This document shows positions 1 through 6,245 of a stretch of 13,965 bases of DNA, in pieces (within the stretch, counting starts at the first letter, position 1; each line of letters begins with the position of its first letter). The stretch lies in the NCBI GenBank assembly GCA_036744635.1, contig DAIOHQ010000119.1, forward strand, positions 1 through 13,965. The letters are read 5' to 3'. The position numbers were made by a program, and so were the translations under genes. Below the pieces are notes generated by a model, which was given only the letters and a program-made list of their open reading frames with translations, was not told the DNA's origin and made no database searches. The DNA comes from DAIOHQ01 sp036744635 (GTDB lineage Bacteria > Planctomycetota > Phycisphaerae > Tepidisphaerales > Tepidisphaeraceae).

Positions 1-36
1 GCGGTGATTGCCTGGCGGGCGGAGGAAGCGGTCTAG
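1..36 (+). CDS. Possible C-terminal tail of a gene entering from the left
   Basis: Frame 1 is open from the first base and ends at a TAG at 34-36, giving eleven residues (AVIAWRAEEAV). The stretch is GC-rich like the coding parts of the window, while the sequence after it looks non-coding. Eleven codons are far too few to name a product, and an open frame of this length can occur by chance. It is listed only because the following 750 bp hold no convincing gene, so a plus-strand gene could end here. Confidence 0.2.
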   Translation, partial: AVIAWRAEEAV

Positions 37-152
37 CGAAGTTGTTGGCCCCTTGGTTGAAGGGAGCGCCATCGGCAGCGATGTGAGGAATCGGTAGGAC
101 GCCTCCGGCAATGGACATTTTCGCGGGGGTTCACAGCAGTATCGGACCGGCA

Positions 153-161
153 TTATCCACA
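153..161 (+). promoter_or_regulatory. Single perfect match to the DnaA-box consensus
   Basis: TTATCCACA matches the strong bacterial DnaA-box consensus exactly. I see no second perfect box nearby, and no dnaA, dnaN or other origin-linked gene in the window. One such 9-mer is expected by chance about once in ten windows of this size, so a functional role is doubtful. Confidence 0.2.
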
Positions 162-222
162 GTACGGCAATGCGACTGACTGTTCCTCTTGTGGCAATGC
201 ATGTTGTTGGGTTGGAAATGTA

Positions 223-247
223 TTGCCGACTCGGCAAAATGCATTTT
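223..247. repeat. Two overlapping short palindromes
   Basis: TTGCCGA-C-TCGGCAA (223-237) is a 7-bp-arm palindrome. It runs into the perfect 12-bp palindrome AAAATGCATTTT (236-247). Together they form a compact symmetric site of the kind bound by dimeric regulators, but no gene start lies close by. The role is unknown. Confidence 0.45.
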
Positions 248-261
248 CTTCGCTTAGGCGG

Positions 262-350
262 CGCGCACGAATAACTTGTGCAATTTTCTCGTCGCCGCTC
301 GGATTTTTCCGTCGATCACTCGCGTCGTCTGCATAGGTTATTCGTGCGCG
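262..350. repeat. 14-bp perfect inverted repeat around a 61-nt centre
   Basis: CGCGCACGAATAAC (262-275) is matched by its exact reverse complement at 337-350. The 89-bp unit could be a small non-autonomous element with terminal inverted repeats, or the edge of a decayed insertion. It encodes nothing recognisable. No clear target-site duplication is visible at its ends. Confidence 0.55.
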
Positions 351-530
351 ACACCTTAGCTGTGCGTTTTTCCGGCTTGGTTATCGACTTTTCCGCAGGG
401 TGTGCGGCATTTCGCGGGGGGCATTCGTTGCACGGATGGCTTGGAAGGAGCAAGGGCATGGGCCATCCCAATCGAGGTGGCGACTGCCGTGCCATTCACG
501 TCCATCAAAGAGTTACCTGTGTGTCATCGT

Positions 531-695
531 GGCAGGTTTTCGCAAGCTGCGGTGTCCCTCTTATTTACTCTGTTGGGGGTGAGCTTGCCGATTTCGACGT
601 GCGTCACCTTTTCGCCTCCGTCACCTTTTCGCCTCCCTTACTTACTCGTCCCGGCGGCGGGTTTTCATAAGCTGCAGTGTCCCTCTTACTTACTC
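531..695. repeat. Pair of 40-bp imperfect direct repeats
   Basis: 531-570 and 656-695 align without gaps at 35 of 40 positions. Both run from GGC(A/G)GGTTTTC through AAGCTGC to GTGTCCCTCTTA and TTACTC. The second copy leads directly into the 14-bp tandem array at 681-723, so the array appears to have grown from the end of this repeat. Confidence 0.65.
602..635. repeat. 17-bp perfect tandem duplication
   Basis: CGTCACCTTTTCGCCTC occurs twice head to tail (602-618 and 619-635) with no mismatch. It is followed by CCTTACTTACTC, which resembles the unit of the neighbouring array. Confidence 0.75.
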
Positions 696-723
696 CCTCT
701 TACTTACTCCCCTCTTACTTACT
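681..723. repeat. Three-copy tandem repeat of a 14-bp unit
   Basis: CCCTCTTACTTACT occurs at 681-694, 695-708 and 710-723, with one extra C at 709. All copies are identical. Related partial units lie at 556-569 and 636-646. This is a small VNTR-like array, not CRISPR: there are no unique spacers. Confidence 0.75.
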
Positions 724-788
724 CAATCTCCATTAAGGCGGTGAGTTGGCTTCGTGTCACCTTCTACACATTCAAAGTGCAGCGCAAA

Positions 789-1307
789 CTAACGGGTATC
801 CGACGTGGTCGTTTCATGTTGGATGGCCCAGTATGGGCCGGGAACTCCCTGTATGAGTTGCCGGTAGGCTTCCTGTGCAAGATCAAGGGAGGGGAACCTC
901 AATTGCAGCAGAGACCCGGTGCGCACGTGGACGCCGCCGGCGCTCTCCATGGCTTGCTTGAGACGCTCGAGAGTGACGGGATCAGAAGGTTTTCTCATGG
1001 CGACGATGCTGTAAGGGAGATAGCCCATTTGCATCGCCTCCTGCTGAGTCAGTCCCATCGCAACTGTGATCGAATCCTTGCCAAGGACTCCCGCTTTGCA
1101 ATAAGCGTCGAGAATGACGTTCGATCGCTCGGCCCGGTCCATCTCGGACCATCGATCCCAGATGACCACGACGTGACGGGTGCGGGTCTGAGGAATGCGA
1201 TCCTGGAGAACGAAGGGCTCGTCGAGCGCTTCTGGCGCTTTGACGCGTTTGGCAAGTTCGTCGACAAGCTTACTCTTCGTGCGGTCTATCAGCGTTTGAG
1301 TCGCCAT
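789..1307 (-). CDS. Conserved-looking protein of unknown function, second gene of HEPN-like unit
   Basis: I do not recognise this 172-residue protein. It has no signal peptide or membrane segment and has balanced charge, as expected for a soluble cytoplasmic protein. A core near residues 43-75 (containing RHVVVIWDRW, then RSNVILDAY) looks like an alpha/beta domain, and TLERLKQAMESAGG (about 120-133) looks helical. The start is well supported: GGAG lies 7 nt upstream of the ATG on the minus strand. The gene follows the HEPN-like gene with a 36-bp gap, so the two are probably one transcript. The context allows a two-component module in which one protein modulates the other, but nothing in this sequence identifies a nucleotidyltransferase, nuclease or DNA-binding fold. 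That the ORF is real is fairly sure; its function is unknown. Confidence 0.7.
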   Translation of the reverse strand: MATQTLIDRTKSKLVDELAKRVKAPEALDEPFVLQDRIPQTRTRHVVVIWDRWSEMDRAERSNVILDAYCKAGVLGKDSITVAMGLTQQEAMQMGYLPYSIVAMRKPSDPVTLERLKQAMESAGGVHVRTGSLLQLRFPSLDLAQEAYRQLIQGVPGPYWAIQHETTTSDTR

Positions 1308-1343
1308 GAACTATCTCCAGAGGCGCGTCGTGTGAGCGCGAAA

Positions 1344-1838
1344 CTAGGTTGCGGCGTCGATCACGGCCCGCAATTCATTATCATAGGGCCTGTTGGCGCG
1401 ATAGCGAAGGAACTCAACCCAGCAGGAAAAAACGTTGTCTGCGTGCCACTTCATCTGATTGGCCATCGCAGGATCCATTGGCGTCCGCCCCGGCATTGTG
1501 CGGGCCTGTTCGAGCAGGCGAGCCCAACCCACCACATGATGACCCGCGGATGGGCCGGGTGGTGTCGTATGCCGAGGTAAGAGCTTCATGCCATCAATGG
1601 CGCTTTCCGCTGGTTTGCGGTGAAGTTTCGCGTCAATGATTGTACCTGGGACCAGACCAATCGTGCGGTAGTAAGCCACCTTCAGGCGGATTTCGATGGA
1701 ATAGCCATAAAGGTAGATCGCGCCCAGATGTTCACCTTGAGCGTGCAGTGTCCGCGCTTCACGAAATCGAAGCGGAGCCGCCGCTTGCAGCTTCGCAAGC
1801 GTGTCCACACCGGCGCGGCGAACCAGCGTCAGTGCCAT
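1344..1838 (-). CDS. HEPN-like domain protein, first gene of a two-gene unit
   Basis: The 164-residue reading starts at an ATG with GGAG about 8 nt upstream. The frame stays open for 48 more upstream codons, but that part is Pro/Arg/His-rich and has no comparable ribosome site, so I excluded it. Residues 20-58 (with FREARTLHAQGEHLGAIYLY and EIRLKVAYYR) match the first two helices of HEPN-type four-helix proteins, in which a small-residue and aromatic helix is followed by an (E)xxLK-like segment. HHVVGWARLLEQA (100-112) and WVEFLRYR (140-147) fit the later helices. The RxxxxxH catalytic motif of HEPN RNases is not evident at the expected C-terminal helix, so it may be a non-catalytic binding or sensor form. 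It is divergent from gpsA. The fold is inferred from pattern only; the gene itself is likely real. Confidence 0.62.
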   Translation of the reverse strand: MALTLVRRAGVDTLAKLQAAAPLRFREARTLHAQGEHLGAIYLYGYSIEIRLKVAYYRTIGLVPGTIIDAKLHRKPAESAIDGMKLLPRHTTPPGPSAGHHVVGWARLLEQARTMPGRTPMDPAMANQMKWHADNVFSCWVEFLRYRANRPYDNELRAVIDAAT

Positions 1839-2014
1839 ATGGTTCTCCAAGCGCGGATATGCTGCACGCGGCGCGGGCGCGTGAAGTTCAGGCAGGCCTG
1901 AGTGTCGTCCGCCGTTTTCGTCATCACGAGGAAGGTAATCGGCGAAGGCCGGATGGGCAACGCGGGGTTGTGGTCTACGCAAGTGAGGGTGGGGGCATTA
2001 GAATCAACTCGCAT

Positions 2015-3052
2015 ATGAAAGAGCGTGTGACGATTTTGGGCGATGGGGCGATGGCTACGGTTTGCTCGATTCTGTTGGCTACGGGGGGGCATGAGGTGAC
2101 GATGTGGGGGGCGTTTGAGGAGTCGATCGAGCGGCTGATTCAGAACCGGGAGAACCAGCGGCTGCTGCCGGGGGTGCGGGTGCCGGAACGGGTGAAACTG
2201 ACGGCCAACGATGCGAGCTGTTTCGACGGGGCGACGCTGGTGCTGTCGGCCGTGCCCACGCAGTATATGCGCGGGGTGTGGGAGCGGCTGAAGGCGCATC
2301 TGCCGAAGGGGGCGGCGATCGTCAGCGTGGCCAAGGGGATTGAGAACGACACGCTGCTGCGGCCAACGCAGATCATCGAGGACGTGCTGGTGGGGACCGG
2401 GTTTGGCAATGGCGCCGCGAAGATGAAGGAGCGGGAATGGACGGTGGCAGCGCTGAGCGGGCCGAACATCGCCGCGGAATTGGCGCGGTATCTGCCGGCG
2501 ACGGCGGTGGCGGCATCGGCCAGCGAGGAGTTGTCCAGGCGGGTGCAGGAGGCGTTTTCAACGCAGTGGTTTCGGGTGTACACGAATACGGATGTCACTG
2601 GAGTCGAGCTGGCGGGGGCGACGAAGAATGTGATCGCGCTGGCCGCGGGGATTTTGGATGGATTGTCGGCGGGGAACAACGCCAAGGCGGCGCTGGTGAC
2701 GCGCGGGCTGGTGGAGATCACCCGGCTGGGGGTGGCGATGGGGGCGCGGGAAGAGACGTTTGGCGGGCTGGCGGGATTGGGCGATCTGATCACGACCTGC
2801 GTCAGTCCCGAGGGGCGCAATCGGCGGGTGGGGGAGCAGATCGGCAAGGGGAAGAAATTGAACGAGGTGCTGGGAACGATGGAGAGCGTGGCCGAGGGCG
2901 TGCCGACCACCAAGGCGGTGGTGGAGTTGGCCCGGCGCAATCATGTCGAGATGCCGATCACCGAGGCGGTCTATTCGGTGCTGTTTGGGGGGAAAGATCC
3001 GATTGATGCGCTGACGGATTTGATGACGCGGGATCCGAAGGCGGAGCATTGA
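2015..3052 (+). CDS. gpsA: Glycerol-3-phosphate dehydrogenase [NAD(P)+]
   Basis: The enzyme reduces dihydroxyacetone phosphate to sn-glycerol 3-phosphate in the cytoplasm, the backbone of phospholipids. The 345-residue length is normal for the family. The N-terminal Rossmann domain opens with ILGDGAMAT (7-15), followed by SAVPTQ (78-83) and SVAKGIE (104-110, conserved Lys107). LSGPNIAAELA (147-157) matches the SGPxxAxE motif. The C-terminal helical domain has GVELAGATKNVIALAAGILD (196-215) with the expected catalytic Lys204, NAKAALVTRG (222-231), TFGGLAGLGDLITTC (248-262) and the S..GRNR substrate-binding motif near 264-270. The nucleotide loop reads GxGxxA rather than the usual GxGxxG. The frame is open further upstream, but homology begins at this ATG; only a weak distant GA-rich stretch could serve as ribosome site. 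It ends convergent with the carboxypeptidase gene. Confidence 0.96.
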   Translation: MKERVTILGDGAMATVCSILLATGGHEVTMWGAFEESIERLIQNRENQRLLPGVRVPERVKLTANDASCFDGATLVLSAVPTQYMRGVWERLKAHLPKGAAIVSVAKGIENDTLLRPTQIIEDVLVGTGFGNGAAKMKEREWTVAALSGPNIAAELARYLPATAVAASASEELSRRVQEAFSTQWFRVYTNTDVTGVELAGATKNVIALAAGILDGLSAGNNAKAALVTRGLVEITRLGVAMGAREETFGGLAGLGDLITTCVSPEGRNRRVGEQIGKGKKLNEVLGTMESVAEGVPTTKAVVELARRNHVEMPITEAVYSVLFGGKDPIDALTDLMTRDPKAEH

Positions 3053-3065
3053 GGGGAAAATGCAG

Positions 3066-3112
3066 GTTCACCGCGGAGACGCAGAGAACGCAGAGAAGAG
3101 GGAGGAGAAACG
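3066..3112. repeat. Dispersed intergenic 'CGCGGAGACGCAGAGA' type repeat
   Basis: Just after the gpsA stop is a purine-rich stretch beginning TTCACCGCGGAGACGCAGAG, in which GACGCAGAGA and AACGCAGAGA follow one another. From memory, sequences of this style recur in intergenic regions of several Planctomycetota, Verrucomicrobiota and Acidobacteriota genomes. Only one copy is present here, so its dispersed nature cannot be shown from this window. Confidence 0.35.
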
Positions 3113-3213
3113 TGAAATGTCAAACATGAAGAGCAAGGTGCAGTTGGAGTTTCGCGTTCAGCACTTTTCCTCGGCAATCACCCGTGACTTGGTGGTGAAT
3201 GATCGGGTGTAGC

Positions 3214-3227
3214 GCGGAATATTCCGC
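3214..3227. repeat. 14-bp perfect palindrome after the carboxypeptidase stop
   Basis: GCGGAATATTCCGC is a perfect palindrome 7 bp beyond the stop codon of the minus-strand carboxypeptidase gene, in the gap between two convergent genes. It has no loop and no following T-run, so it is not a classical intrinsic terminator. It could be a protein-binding site or a remnant of a repeat. Confidence 0.4.
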
Positions 3228-3234
3228 CTGCTGA

Positions 3235-4746
3235 TCAGACTCCGTACACTTCGGCGGCTTTGCGGCGCAGGTGGCGGAGAAGGGGATCGGCGCTGAGGGG
3301 TTTGCCGGTGATGCGCTGGACGAGCGCGCCGGCGCGGAAGGTTTTGCCGTGGCGGTGGATTTTTTCGCGGAGCCAGGCGAGCAGGGGGGTGAATTGGCCG
3401 CGGGCGAACTGTTGGTCGAGTTGGCCGAGATCGTGCTGGGCCTGCTCGAAGAACTGGGCGGCGTAGAGATTGCCGAGGGTGTAGGTGGGGAAGTAGCCGA
3501 TGGCGCCGCCGCTCCAGTGGATGTCCTGCAGGCAGCCGCGGGCATCGTCGGGGACGTCGACGCCGAGATAGGCCTTCATGCGCTGATTCCAGGTTGAGGG
3601 GAGATCGGCGACGGGGAGGTCCCCGGACAGCAGGGCCTGTTCCAGTTCAAAGCGCAGGAGAATGTGGATGTTGTAGGTGGCCTCATCCGATTCGGTGCGG
3701 ATGAGCGAGGGGCGGACTTCGTTGACGGCGGCGTACCACTGGTCTTCGGAAACATCGCGCAGGGCGCTCGGGAAAGCGGATCTGGCTTTGGGAAGAAAGA
3801 ATTTCCAGAACGGGCGGCTGCGGCCGACGAAATTTTCCCAGAGGCGCGACTGGGATTCGTGAATGCCGAGGGAGACGTATTCGCCGCGCGGGATGCCCCA
3901 GTGTTCGGCGGGGAGGCCCTGGTTGTAGAGGCCGTGGCCGGTCTCGTGGAGGACGCCGAAGAAGGCGTCGGGGAAGTAGCGCTCATCGTAGCGCGTGGTC
4001 ATGCGGGTGTCGCCCGGGCCCAGGCCGGAGCAAAAGGGGTGGACGCTGACGTCGAGGCGGCCGGAATCGAAGTCAAAGCCGACTGCGCTGGCGGCGGCGC
4101 GGGCGAGGTCTTCCTGGGCGGCGGGGGGATAGGAGCGCTCGAGAATTTCGGCGGGTGGCTTGCGGCCGGAGTCTTTGATCTGGCCGATCAACTCCACGAG
4201 CGGGGCGCGGAGGGAATTGAAGACGTTGACGAGATTGGCCGCGGTTTCGCCCGGTTCGAATTCATCCAGCAGGGCGTCGTAGGCGGTGGTGCGGAAGCCG
4301 ACGCAGTTGGCCTCCTGGCGTTTGAGGTCGAGGGTCTTGGTGAGCCAGGGCGCAAAGAGGGAATAGTTGGATTTCTTGCGGGCATCCACCCAGGCGTGCT
4401 GGGCGAGAACTCCGGTCCTGGCCATTACTTCGACCAGGGCGGAGGGGAGCCTGGTGGCGCGATCGTACTGGCGGCGGGTTTCGCGGACGTTGACGGCCAG
4501 ATCGCTGTGGGGATCGCGGGCGAGGTCGGAGGTTTCCAACTCGCCGAGCCAGGCGCCGATGCGCGGCGAGGTAAAGCGCTCGTGGCTCATGCGGGCGAGG
4601 AGAGAGATTTGATCGGCGCGGTGTTCAGAGCCGCGCGGCGGCAGTTGCGTCTGCTCATCCCAGTGCAGGAGAGAGGAGACCGAGGAGAGCAGGGAGATTT
4701 CCCGCAGTTCTTTAATCAAGTCGTGGCAGGTTGCGTTGTCGCTCAT
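3235..4746 (-). CDS. M32 family metallocarboxypeptidase (carboxypeptidase Taq type)
   Basis: This zinc peptidase removes single residues from the C-terminus of peptides and probably works in the cytoplasm, since no signal peptide is present. The 503-residue length is typical of family M32, which is nearly all helical. The zinc site HETGH (267-271) sits in VLHETGHGLYNQGLP, and the third ligand is expected at Glu297 in HESQSRLWEN. Other family hallmarks are the N-terminal HWDEQTQLPP near 28-37, DVSVHPFCSG (232-241) and TRMTTRY (247-253), all in the usual order. The chosen ATG places the family N-terminus correctly, but no clear Shine-Dalgarno sequence precedes it. It is convergent with gpsA and divergent from amrS, so it is probably monocistronic. 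Family assignment is secure; the physiological substrate is unknown. Confidence 0.95.
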   Translation of the reverse strand: MSDNATCHDLIKELREISLLSSVSSLLHWDEQTQLPPRGSEHRADQISLLARMSHERFTSPRIGAWLGELETSDLARDPHSDLAVNVRETRRQYDRATRLPSALVEVMARTGVLAQHAWVDARKKSNYSLFAPWLTKTLDLKRQEANCVGFRTTAYDALLDEFEPGETAANLVNVFNSLRAPLVELIGQIKDSGRKPPAEILERSYPPAAQEDLARAAASAVGFDFDSGRLDVSVHPFCSGLGPGDTRMTTRYDERYFPDAFFGVLHETGHGLYNQGLPAEHWGIPRGEYVSLGIHESQSRLWENFVGRSRPFWKFFLPKARSAFPSALRDVSEDQWYAAVNEVRPSLIRTESDEATYNIHILLRFELEQALLSGDLPVADLPSTWNQRMKAYLGVDVPDDARGCLQDIHWSGGAIGYFPTYTLGNLYAAQFFEQAQHDLGQLDQQFARGQFTPLLAWLREKIHRHGKTFRAGALVQRITGKPLSADPLLRHLRRKAAEVYGV

Positions 4747-4831
4747 GGGGGCAATTGAAACATGCGGCGGGGGCAGCGTCCAGCACGCCTCACATAGCTT
4801 GGAAGTGACCCAGCTTCGACAGCGCTTTCAA

Positions 4832-4909
4832 TGTCATTCTGAGGTACTCCGAAGAATCTGGATGGACTGGCGGTCGAGGCCAGATCCTTCGGAGTACCTC
4901 ATGATGACA
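4832..4909. repeat. Long imperfect hairpin element (30-bp arms) between divergent genes
   Basis: Arms 4832-4861 and 4880-4909 are reverse complements at 27 of 30 positions, around an 18-nt centre. Both arms contain the core GAGGTACTCCGAAG. This is a REP- or hairpin-repeat-like unit in the 266-bp gap between the carboxypeptidase and amrS genes. As RNA it would fold very stably on either strand, but there is no T-run. Similar GTACTCCGAAGAATCT-type sequences are, from memory, frequent between genes in Acidobacteriota. Confidence 0.7.
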
Positions 4910-5012
4910 GTGCGCGCATACAATTGCGCGCGAGTCAGGATGGAATACAAAACCCCGGGCCTTCGCGGTCGTATAAACTATTTGGGTTTAACCACGATAC
5001 GGGGAGTTAGCC

Positions 5013-6146
5013 ATGCCACTGGAAATTCTGGAAGAAAAGCAGCGGCTGAATTCGCTCAAGGAGATGCTGCACCAGTTCAGCGGCGAGGCGGCCGAAGAGC
5101 TCATCGAGCGCAAGGACAACGGAGACGTGCAGTGCTTTGCCTGCGGGCATCGCTGTCTGGTGAAGCCGGGGCGGGATGGGGTGTGCCGGGTGCGCTTTAA
5201 CGAAGATGGCAAGCTGCTGGTGCCGCGCGGATATGTGGGGGCGCTGGCGTGCGATCCGATTGAAAAGAAGCCGTTCTGGCACGTGCTGCCGGGGAGCGAT
5301 GCGCTGACGTTTGGCATGTTGGGGTGCGATTTTCACTGCGGATATTGCCAGAACTGGGTGACGAGTCAGATGCTGCGGGATCCGGATGCGGTGGCCCGGC
5401 CAAAGCGGACGACGCCGAAGGAACTGGTCGATCTGGCGATACAGCATCGCGCGCCGGTGGTGGCGTCGAGCTACAACGAGCCGCTGATCACCAGTGAGTG
5501 GGCGGTGGAGGTTTTCAAGGAAGCCAGGTCGCGCGGGCTGCGCTGCGCGTACATTTCCAACGGCAACGGCACGCCGCAGGTGCTTGACTACATTCGGCCG
5601 CACGTGGATGCGTACAAGGTCGACCTGAAGACGTTCAATCCGAAAAATTATCGCCAGCTTGGCGGGGTGTTGGAGAATGTCACCAGCACGATCCGCATGT
5701 TGAAGGAGCGCGGATTCTGGGTGGACATCGTGACGCTGGTGGTGCCGGGGTTCAGCGACGATGCGGATGATCTGAAGCGCATGGCGGATTTTCTGGCCTC
5801 GGTTGATCCGCTGATGCCATGGCACATGACGGCGTTTCATCCCGATTACAAGATGACCGATGGGTATCGCAGCACGACGGTCGAGGACCTGCTGAAGATC
5901 GTGGAGTATGGCAGGCAGGCGGGGATCAAATACCTGTATCCGGGAAATCTGCCGGGACAGGTGGGGGAGGGGGAAAACACGCGCTGCCATCACTGCAATG
6001 CGACGGTCATCCGGCGTTATGGATTCTTGGTGACGGAGAACCGGGTGGGGGAGAATGGACTGTGCCCGGATTGCGGGAAGGGGCTGCCGGGGATTTGGGG
6101 GAAGGCTTCAGGACATGGGGACGGACGGGTGCGCGGGCTCGTGTAG
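5013..6146 (+). CDS. amrS: AmmeMemoRadiSam system radical SAM enzyme
   Basis: This is a 377-residue radical S-adenosylmethionine protein of the AmrS type. The [4Fe-4S] motif CDFHCGYC places cysteines at 105, 109 and 112 (CxxxCxxC), followed by QNW as usual for this family. The N-terminus has a further Cys cluster (C41, C44, C48, C58) in CFACGHRC and GVC. The C-terminus has CHHC and CPDC pairs of a zinc-ribbon-like element. SYNEPLI near 152-158 and KVDLKTFNP near 206-214 are also characteristic. The start is supported by GGGGAG six nt upstream; a TATAAA at 4972 could be a -10 box but lacks a good -35. AmrS normally accompanies AMMECR1 and Memo proteins; neither is next to it here. The reaction is not established. 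Convergent with gltX. Confidence 0.92.
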   Translation: MPLEILEEKQRLNSLKEMLHQFSGEAAEELIERKDNGDVQCFACGHRCLVKPGRDGVCRVRFNEDGKLLVPRGYVGALACDPIEKKPFWHVLPGSDALTFGMLGCDFHCGYCQNWVTSQMLRDPDAVARPKRTTPKELVDLAIQHRAPVVASSYNEPLITSEWAVEVFKEARSRGLRCAYISNGNGTPQVLDYIRPHVDAYKVDLKTFNPKNYRQLGGVLENVTSTIRMLKERGFWVDIVTLVVPGFSDDADDLKRMADFLASVDPLMPWHMTAFHPDYKMTDGYRSTTVEDLLKIVEYGRQAGIKYLYPGNLPGQVGEGENTRCHHCNATVIRRYGFLVTENRVGENGLCPDCGKGLPGIWGKASGHGDGRVRGLV

Positions 6147-6194
6147 GGTGCTTTCAAAAATCGGCGGAGGACGGGCCAATGAGTACATTGTCCC

Positions 6195-6220
6195 GTGGCA
6201 GACAGGAATGTCTGCCCCAC
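6195..6220. repeat. Short hairpin with GGAA loop between amrS and gltX
   Basis: GGCAGACA (6197-6204) and TGTCTGCC (6209-6216) form a perfect 8-bp stem closed by a GGAA tetraloop (GNRA class). It lies between two convergent genes, but neither strand has a T-run after it, so it is a weak terminator candidate at best. A similar AGACA/AATGTC hairpin occurs at 13879-13896, suggesting a dispersed palindrome family. Confidence 0.5.
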
Positions 6221-6245
6221 CGAAGAGAATTATTGAAACAGTCCG

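Larger units (their letters stand above)
37..788. other. Gene-poor intergenic region with several repeat types
   Basis: I see no credible gene here. The plus-strand frames that stay open are rich in Arg, Ser, Cys and Pro, have no plausible domain, and run on antisense to the better-supported genes at 789-1838. Composition is less GC-rich than in the genes, with T-rich and pyrimidine-rich runs. The stretch holds a DnaA-box match, two adjacent palindromes, a 14-bp inverted repeat, and three kinds of short direct repeat, listed separately. This looks like a repeat-accumulating intergenic region or the remains of degraded mobile DNA. Confidence 0.6.

Noticed and set aside
262..350. Integron attC-like site
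   Set aside because: The arms end in AATAAC and GTTATT rather than the RYYYAAC and GTTRRRY core sites, the arms are one continuous perfect repeat, and no integrase or cassette is nearby.
278..670. A 130-codon plus-strand open frame in the first intergenic region
   Set aside because: It crosses the inverted repeat and the 17-bp tandem repeat, has no ribosome site, and has an unnatural composition.
681..723. Start of a CRISPR array
   Set aside because: The 14-bp units are head-to-tail with no spacers, and there are no cas genes.
402..1580. A long plus-strand open frame of about 390 codons
   Set aside because: It lies antisense to two better-supported minus-strand genes with good ribosome sites. 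Its product is rich in Arg, His, Gly and Pro with no domain pattern, as expected for a shadow frame in GC-rich DNA, and it runs through the non-coding repeats at 531-723.
3664..4758. A 364-codon plus-strand open frame
   Set aside because: It is antisense to the M32 carboxypeptidase gene and extremely Gly/Ala-rich; it is a reverse-complement shadow.
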